Of a DNA stretch of 64,000 nt, positions 58,941 to 64,000 are shown piece by piece. The notes under the pieces were generated by a model. The model was not told where the DNA came from. It did no database searches and worked only from the letters and a program-made list of their open reading frames with translations. The stretch's first letter is position 1. The number at the start of each line of letters is the position of its first letter. The stretch lies in the NCBI GenBank assembly GCA_964529305.1, contig CAZGUX010000131.1, positions 1 through 64,000 on the forward strand, in the 5' to 3' direction. The position numbers were made by a program, and so were the translations under genes. Source of the DNA: CAZGUX01 sp964529305 (GTDB taxonomy: Bacteria; Acidobacteriota; Terriglobia; Bryobacterales; Bryobacteraceae).

Positions 58941-60222
58941 GACCACATCGTTTGAAGTCGAGAGCACGACCTGCCCGGCCTGCGGCTACCACGTCGCCGT
59001 GCGGTTTTACGACGGGGGCGAGCAGCCCCTGGCCACCCTGGGCTGGCCGCGCTCCTGCCACGAAGCGCTGGCCATGCCCCGCCTGCCGTTGCGCTTCGTG
59101 CGTTGTGTCGATTGCGGTCACGTGTTCAACGCGGCCTTCGACTACCGCCAGGTACCCTACAGCGACCAGCCGAACCGCATGTTCAACAAAGGGCTCCGGT
59201 GGGCCGGCTTCATGGAGCAGGTCCGCGGCCAGATGCTCGAACGTCTGCCGGCGCGCCCGGTCGTGGTCGAAATCGGTCACGGCGAAGGACATTTTCTGGA
59301 GGCCTTGAGCCGGATGCGCCCGGGCCGTTACATCGGCTTCGACCCCCACGGCCAGGCGGCGAGCGTCGCCCCAGGTCTGGAGTTCCGGGCGGCGCTGTTT
59401 GAACCGGAGCGGCACATCGCCGAGCTACGGCCCCACCTGATCGTCAGCCGCCATGTGCTCGAACACCTCACCGACCCGCTGGGCTTCCTGCAGCGCATGT
59501 CGTTCGCGGCGTCGGTCACCGGCATCCGCCCCGCGCTCTACCTCGAGGTACCCTGCATCGACCGCGCGCTCACTTCCGGGCGCACCGAGGACTTTTACTA
59601 CGAGCACAATTCGCACTTCACCACCGAGTCGTTTTCGCGCATGCTGCGCCGGGGGTTCACCTCCGTCGATGCCCTGGGCCACGGTTATGACGGCGAGGTG
59701 GTGTACGCCTTCCTGCAGTTGAAGGGCAGCGCGGACCAGGTGGAACATGCCCGCGCAGCCGGTGCGTTTCGCGAGTTGTCCCAGCTTGCCCGCCAGGTGA
59801 TCAGTCTGCAACTGGCGAATCTCTACCTGGCGGGCAAGCGTGTCGCCATCTGGGGTGGCACGGGCAAGTCGGCGGCGTTCCTGCACGCCTTCGGAGTGGA
59901 CGCCGAGCGGTTTCCCCTGGTGGTGGATTCCGACCCGTCAAAAGCGGGGACGTACGTTCCCGGCACGGGCCAGGAGATCCAATACCGCGATGTATTGCGC
60001 GATCATCCGCCGGACATCATTCTGATTCCTCCGCAGTGGCGGGCGGCGGACATCGTGGAAGAAATCGCGCGCGCGGGAATCCGTTATGAGACGGTTCTCA
60101 TTCAGCATGGCGGGAAACTGGTGGATTTCTTCGCGGACGAGCACCCGTACCGGCGGTTGTCCGGGCCAGCACTGGGAGCCCGTCAATCCATCCAAGAGAA
60201 TTCGGCTTTGTTTCAACGGTGA
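58933..60222 (+). CDS. Methyltransferase with zinc-binding N-terminus and C-methyltransferase C-terminal domain
   Basis: 429 residues. The N-terminal zinc ribbon has CPACGYH and RCVDCGHVFN (two Cys pairs). The SAM domain has VVEIGHGEGHFLEAL and SRHVLEHLTDPLGFL. The C-terminal Rossmann-like domain has VAIWGGTGKSAAFLHAFG and VVDSDPSKAGTYVPGTG. This three-part layout matches the sugar C-methyltransferase family (NovU/TylC3-like), although the second domain may serve another donor. Its ATG overlaps the GT41 gene, so it probably modifies the sugar that GT41 attaches or its precursor. It converges on parE after 8 bases. Confidence 0.86.
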   Translation: MPETTSFEVESTTCPACGYHVAVRFYDGGEQPLATLGWPRSCHEALAMPRLPLRFVRCVDCGHVFNAAFDYRQVPYSDQPNRMFNKGLRWAGFMEQVRGQMLERLPARPVVVEIGHGEGHFLEALSRMRPGRYIGFDPHGQAASVAPGLEFRAALFEPERHIAELRPHLIVSRHVLEHLTDPLGFLQRMSFAASVTGIRPALYLEVPCIDRALTSGRTEDFYYEHNSHFTTESFSRMLRRGFTSVDALGHGYDGEVVYAFLQLKGSADQVEHARAAGAFRELSQLARQVISLQLANLYLAGKRVAIWGGTGKSAAFLHAFGVDAERFPLVVDSDPSKAGTYVPGTGQEIQYRDVLRDHPPDIILIPPQWRAADIVEEIARAGIRYETVLIQHGGKLVDFFADEHPYRRLSGPALGARQSIQENSALFQR

Positions 60223-60230
60223 ACGGACAA

Positions 60231-60554
60231 TCACTCCCGGTCGATTGGGGGCAGCGGGCGGCGCCGGAGAAGTTTCGTCACATTGCGTTTACCGTGAAGA
60301 ACGGCCACGATCTCCAGGGGCCGCTTGTTTGGATTGTAGACGATCAGATAAGAGTAAACGGGCCAAAAACGAACCGGATGCTTTGTCAGATCGTGGCGCT
60401 GATGCCCCATACCCGGCTCTCGGGCGAGCGCCAGAAACGCCTGCCGGAACTCGTCAAGGACACGACCAGCCGCATCGACACTGTCGAGAGCGATGTACCC
60501 GATCACTTCGCGCAGGTCCTGTCTCGCCTCGGCGGAAAGAACGTACCGGCTCAT
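60231..60554 (-). CDS. parE: ParE-type toxin
   Basis: 107 residues of the RelE/ParE superfamily: VLSAEARQDLREVIGYIALDS, LAREPGMGHQRHDL, FWPVYSYLIVYNPNKRPLEI, then VLHGKRNV. The arrangement of a basic helix and the final strands fits ParE gyrase-inhibiting toxins better than RelE ribonucleases. Its start overlaps the antitoxin stop (ATGA). Confidence 0.88.
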   Translation of the reverse strand: MSRYVLSAEARQDLREVIGYIALDSVDAAGRVLDEFRQAFLALAREPGMGHQRHDLTKHPVRFWPVYSYLIVYNPNKRPLEIVAVLHGKRNVTKLLRRRPLPPIDRE

Positions 60555-60832
60555 CGTTGGCCGTGAACCTTCGCCGCCTCCTCCAGCTCTTTTTGTAGGG
60601 AATCGAGAAACTGCTCACCGTCAACGCCGTCGCCGTGTCCCAGCGAGGCCAAGCCCCGGGCGATCTTTGAATCAATATCTTCGAGTGTGTACTCTTCGCC
60701 CAGGTCCCGGGCTATCACGAAGTGTCTGACGGCGCGGCGTAGAAACTCCTGCGCATTGGCGGCACGGCCAGTCTGTATCTCTTCTTCGATCAGCCGTGCC
60801 GTGTCACTGTCCACGCGAATACTCATTGACAC
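60551..60832 (-). CDS. parD: ParD-type antitoxin
   Basis: 93 residues. MSIRVDSDTARLIEEEIQTGR and NAQEFLRRAVRHFV form the ribbon-helix-helix. A long acidic tail (DIDSKIARGLASLGHG, QFLDSLQKELEEA) is the toxin-binding part. It is the first gene of the parDE operon, and autoregulation is expected from the family. Confidence 0.87.
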   Translation of the reverse strand: MSMSIRVDSDTARLIEEEIQTGRAANAQEFLRRAVRHFVIARDLGEEYTLEDIDSKIARGLASLGHGDGVDGEQFLDSLQKELEEAAKVHGQR

Positions 60833-60943
60833 GTACCCGTCATCATTCTACTCCGATGCCGCACCGCCACAGGCGGTCGAATCGGACGCCTGCTGCGCGT
60901 CAAAAGCACTGAGCCGCCATCAGAGGGGACCGTACCCTCTTTC

Positions 60944-61217
60944 TTACCCTCTTTTGAGAGACTCCCCCTTTCTCCTCCACGCCGCCCCCGGACCGCGCCC
61001 CGCCTCGATGAGCCCCTCCTTCCGCAGTTCCCCCAGAATCCGCCAGATCAGGTCGCAGCTCACCCCCGGACACGCGCGTTCCAACACCGTCAGCGTGAAA
61101 GGGCCGGTCTTGGCGAGAGTCGCCGCCCGCACCAGTTCGCTCTTGGCCGCGCGGGCTGCGCGTCTGCTCCACTCGTTCCTCCAACTCCCGGTAGGCGCCC
61201 TTAAGAGTCGTCAGCAC
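60944..61217 (-). pseudogene. Winged-helix protein with frameshift
   Basis: From GTG 61217 the frame reads LTTLKGAYRELEERVEQTR. From about 61165 the protein-like sequence continues in another frame as AARAAKSELVRAATLAK, then GPFTLTVLERACPGVS and LIWRILGELRKEGLIEAGRG, a winged helix that ends at 60944. One base difference would join both halves into a protein of about 90 residues. Either a pseudogene or an assembly error. Small winged-helix proteins of this type are of unknown role. Confidence 0.55.
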
Positions 61218-61261
61218 GACGAAGCCGTTGGCATTGCATGGAAAATACGTGCAGAACTTCA

Positions 61262-61275
61262 GATCCTTCGGGATC
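61262..61275 (-). terminator. Small stem-loop downstream of katG
   Basis: GATCC-TTCG-GGATC, a 5-bp stem with a TTCG loop about 170 bases past the katG stop. No T-run follows. The rest of 61218-61444 holds no recognisable gene. Confidence 0.3.
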
Positions 61276-61444
61276 GACGGTTGCTTCGGCGGCTACCAGT
61301 CTGAAGCGGAGCCTCGTTTGGGTCAGAGGGGGGGGACGCGATCCACCCCGAGCGGGAAAAGCAAAGCGCCCCCTCCATTTTGCCGATCCAAACAAAGGAA
61401 CGGGAGTTTAGTAGCAGGTTGACAGCTCTCTTTTTCCGCCGAGC

Positions 61445-63703
61445 TCAGGCGAGGTCGTAGCGGTCAAGGTTCATCACCTTGCTCCACGCGGCCACGAAGT
61501 CCTTCACAAACGCCTCCTTCGAGTCGTCACATGCATAGAACTCCGCGACTGCCCGGAGCTGGGAGTTCGAACCGAAGACAAGGTCGACACGGGTGCCGGT
61601 CCACTTGATTTTGCCCGTCGCGCGATCGCTCCCCTCGTACACGTTTTCAGCGGTAGAGGAGGCCTGCCACTTCGTATTCATGTCGAGCAGGTTGACGAAG
61701 AAATCATTCGTCAACGTCTCGGGCCGGTTGGTCAAGACGCCGTGTGAGGACTGTCCGAAGTTCGCATTCAGGGCGCGCATGCCGCCGACGAGAACCGTCA
61801 TCTCGGGGGCCGTCAGCCTGAGCAATTGCGCCCGATCCACCAGTAACTCCTCGGCCCGCCGTGGGTCTCCCTTCCGGAGGTAGTTGCGGAACCCGTCCGC
61901 GGCCGGCTCCAGTACGGCGAATGAATGCACATCGGTCTGCTCCTGCGACGCGTCCATGCGCCCCGGCGAGAAGGGAACCGTCACATCGTGGCCGGCCTGT
62001 TTCGCCGCTTTCTCGACGGCGGCGCAGCCGCCCAGAACGATCAGATCAGCCAGCGAGACCTTCTTCCCGCCGGACTGCGAGCTGTTGAAATCCTTCTGGA
62101 TCGCCTCCAGCTTCTGAAGGACCTTGGCCAATTCGGCGGGTTGATTCACCTCCCAATCTTTTTGTGGCGCGAGGCGAATGCGCCCCCCGTTCGCCCCGCC
62201 GCGCTTGTCGCTGCCGCGGAACGTGGCTGCCGACGCCCAAGCCGTCGTGACCAGTTGCGAGATGGAAAGTCCGGACGCGAGGATCTTGGTCTTCAGGGCG
62301 GCAATGTCCGGCTCGCCGATCAGCTCATGATCCACCTTGGGAATGGGGTCCTGCCACAGCAGCGGCTCCGCGGGAACCAGCGGGCCAAGATAACGGGACA
62401 GGGGACCCATATCGCGGTGCGTCAGCTTGTACCAGGCCTTGGCAAACGCGTCCGCGAATTCCTGCGGGTTCTCGTGGAACCGCTTCGAAATCTTCGCGTA
62501 GATCGGGTCCACTTTCAGGGAAAGGTCCGTCGTGAACATCATCGGGGCGTGCTTCTTCGACGGATCGTGGGCGTCCGGTACGGTACCCGCTGCGGCTCCG
62601 TTCTTGGGCGTCCATTGGTGAGCACCGGCGGGACTCTTCGTGAGTTCCCATTCATGGCCGAACAGGTTGTCGAAGTAGTTGTTGTCCCACTTTACCGGGT
62701 TGGTGGTCCATGCACCCTCCAGGCCGCTGGTGATCGCGTCGGCGCCTGTGCCGCTGCCAAACGTGTTCTTCCAGCCGAAGCCTTGCTCTTCGATGCCGGC
62801 AGCCTCGGGTTCGGGCCCGACGTACTTGTCCGCATCGGCGGCGCCGTGGGCTTTGCCGAACGTGTGTCCGCCCGCGATGAGGGCCACCGTCTCCTCGTCA
62901 TTCATCGCCATGCGGGCGAACGTCTCGCGGATATCCCGTACCGCGGCGGCTGGGTCCGGCTTTCCGTTGGGCCCTTGGGGATTCACGTAAATCAGGCCCA
63001 TCTGAACGGCGCCGAGAGGGTTGTCAAGCTGACGATCGCCGGTATAGCGCTCGTCCGCCAGCCACTTGCCCTCGGGTCCCCAGTAAATGTCTTCTTCCGG
63101 CTCCCAGATATCTTCCCGCCCGCCGCCGAAACCGAAGGTCTTCAGCCCCATCGACTCCAATGCGACGTTACCGGCGAGAACCATGAGGTCGGCCCAGGAG
63201 ATTTTCCGGCCATACTTCTGCTTGATCGGCCAGAGCAACCGGCGCGCCTTATCGAGGCTCACGTTGTCCGGCCAACTGTTGAGGGGTGCGAATCGCTGTG
63301 CTCCGGAGCCCGCGCCCCCCCGGCCATCGCCGATACGGTAGGTGCCTGCGCCGTGCCACGCCATCCGGATGAAGAGCGGTCCATAGTGGCCGTAGTCCGC
63401 CGGCCACCACTCCTGCGATGCCGTCATCACGGCGTGGAGGTCTTTGATCACGGCATCCAGGTCGAGGCTTTTGAAGTCCTCCGCATAATTGAAGTCTTTG
63501 TCCATGGGATCGGACAGGGGGGAGTGCTGGTGCAGCATCTTCAGGTTCAGTTGATCCGGCCACCAGCCCGCATTCGTCTGGGCTCCGGCCGCCGTGTGCC
63601 TGCGAGCGCCGCCCGTTACCGGGCACTTGGTTTCGGTTGACACGTTTTGCTCCTGATGACCGGGGACAGGCGCCCCCGCTTCGGTAGTGAGTTTATTGTC
63701 CAT
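61445..63703 (-). CDS. katG: Catalase-peroxidase KatG
   Basis: 752 residues, a full-length class I haem catalase-peroxidase with both halves. N-terminal active site Arg113-Trp116-His117 in RMAWHGAGTYR, proximal His280 in AGGHTFGKAHG. The covalent Met-Tyr-Trp adduct residues are Trp116, Tyr239 (LIYVNPQGPNG) and Met265. The C-terminal domain (about 430-752) is the degenerate copy. It removes hydrogen peroxide in the cytoplasm. The ribbon before the ATG is GAAGGAAGAA. It follows a Fur-family gene on the same strand by about 120 bases, the familiar furA/perR-katG arrangement. Confidence 0.97.
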   Translation of the reverse strand: MDNKLTTEAGAPVPGHQEQNVSTETKCPVTGGARRHTAAGAQTNAGWWPDQLNLKMLHQHSPLSDPMDKDFNYAEDFKSLDLDAVIKDLHAVMTASQEWWPADYGHYGPLFIRMAWHGAGTYRIGDGRGGAGSGAQRFAPLNSWPDNVSLDKARRLLWPIKQKYGRKISWADLMVLAGNVALESMGLKTFGFGGGREDIWEPEEDIYWGPEGKWLADERYTGDRQLDNPLGAVQMGLIYVNPQGPNGKPDPAAAVRDIRETFARMAMNDEETVALIAGGHTFGKAHGAADADKYVGPEPEAAGIEEQGFGWKNTFGSGTGADAITSGLEGAWTTNPVKWDNNYFDNLFGHEWELTKSPAGAHQWTPKNGAAAGTVPDAHDPSKKHAPMMFTTDLSLKVDPIYAKISKRFHENPQEFADAFAKAWYKLTHRDMGPLSRYLGPLVPAEPLLWQDPIPKVDHELIGEPDIAALKTKILASGLSISQLVTTAWASAATFRGSDKRGGANGGRIRLAPQKDWEVNQPAELAKVLQKLEAIQKDFNSSQSGGKKVSLADLIVLGGCAAVEKAAKQAGHDVTVPFSPGRMDASQEQTDVHSFAVLEPAADGFRNYLRKGDPRRAEELLVDRAQLLRLTAPEMTVLVGGMRALNANFGQSSHGVLTNRPETLTNDFFVNLLDMNTKWQASSTAENVYEGSDRATGKIKWTGTRVDLVFGSNSQLRAVAEFYACDDSKEAFVKDFVAAWSKVMNLDRYDLA

Positions 63704-63825
63704 ATGTTATTCTTCCTTCGCATTAGTCAAAACAATGTGACGAACTACGAACCCATTCGGGGTTTTTCCCATTTGCGCATTCGCCGCCGGCCGCGCCATT
63801 CATCCGGCTTCCATGCCCGCTTCCC

Positions 63826-64000
63826 CTAACCGGAAGCGTGCCGGGGAGCGCACTTCACGCAGAGCCCCCGGAAGATGAGTTCGCATTCGCGAAGAATCCG
63901 CTTGCCGAGGGAGCCCGAGGCAGGTCTGGGCACGTTGTACCACTCCATGTCCTCAACATTGCCGCAGTGGTCGCAGATGAAGTGGTGATGCCGCGCGCCT
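63826..64000 (-). CDS. Fur/PerR-family regulator, 3' end only
   Basis: The window edge cuts the gene; the last 58 codons are visible. They read RHHHFICDHCGNVEDMEWY, then ILRECELIFRGLCVKCAP and end ASG. The HHHF and the two C-x2-C pairs (CDHC, CVKC) are the metal sites of Fur-family repressors. Placement directly upstream of katG suggests a peroxide-responsive PerR/FurA role. No clear operator palindrome was found in the 63704-63825 gap. Confidence 0.85.
   Translation of the reverse strand, partial: GARHHHFICDHCGNVEDMEWYNVPRPASGSLGKRILRECELIFRGLCVKCAPRHASG

Noticed and set aside
61925..63640. A 571-codon open frame opposite katG
   Set aside because: Antisense shadow of a strongly conserved gene.
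1..64000. CRISPR arrays, rRNA and tRNA genes, insertion-sequence transposases
   Set aside because: Looked for by eye along both strands; no spacer-repeat array, no cloverleaf and no transposase-like protein was seen.

Overview
The window most likely comes from an acidobacterium of the Bryobacterales/Solibacter group. It is GC-rich and carries a protein with the TIGR03437 C-terminal domain that is expanded in Solibacter-like genomes. It also has very large flagellins, many VapBC-type toxin-antitoxin pairs, GT41 and FkbM enzymes, and frequent GTG/TTG starts. This assignment rests on recognised families only; no database search was run. Replicon features are mixed. A RepA-type initiator lies at the left end and a ParA locus at 45-46 kb, as on a plasmid or chromid, while flagellar genes, katG and a fur-type gene look chromosomal. 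The window could be a secondary replicon, or a chromosome carrying integrated plasmid genes. Layout: 0.1-1.7 kb, repA. 1.8-4.0 kb, a radical SAM protein overlapping a GT4 glycosyltransferase. 4.1-12.6 kb, on the minus strand, a secreted TIGR03437 protein and two tandem flagellin genes of exactly equal length (918 codons each). 13.1-30.6 kb, a plus-strand surface-polysaccharide cluster, mostly with overlaps or very short gaps. It holds two large exported proteins, a GT2-methyltransferase fusion, a small exported protein sharing domains with the first, a methyltransferase, an asparagine-synthase-like amidotransferase, a GT4, a membrane GT2, a GT4 fused to a GINT1-like propeller, GDP-mannose 4,6-dehydratase and UDP-glucose 4-epimerase. 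30.8-37.1 kb, an antitoxin-like/retropepsin-like pair, an FkbM methyltransferase, a DUF4143 ATPase, a two-domain oxidoreductase and a GT4. 37.2-46.9 kb is an accessory island: five AbrB- or VapB-type antitoxins with PIN partners (two decayed), a tyrosine recombinase, a type II restriction-modification pair, and a par locus bracketed by iteron-like 15-bp-period repeats. 47.0-51.3 kb, a heparinase II/III family protein, a DegT aminotransferase and a divergent nucleotide-sugar dehydrogenase. 51.4-56.6 kb, more toxin-antitoxin genes around fliD (with a near-perfect sigma-28 promoter) and a small flagellar-chaperone candidate. 56.8-60.2 kb, a TPR-GT41 O-glycosyltransferase translationally coupled to a methyltransferase, plausible for flagellin modification. 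60.2-64 kb, ParDE, a frameshifted winged-helix gene, katG, and the 3' end of a fur/perR-type regulator. How the genes fit together: the 13-31 kb and 47-51 kb genes supply GDP- and UDP-sugars, transferases and tailoring enzymes for an exopolysaccharide or glycoconjugate, but no flippase, polymerase or exosortase is visible here. Flagellins, FliD, GT41 and the methyltransferases suggest a glycosylated flagellum. Several genes carry what look like single-base frameshifts (retropepsin-like gene, two vapC genes, a winged-helix gene), so either recent decay or assembly errors should be considered.
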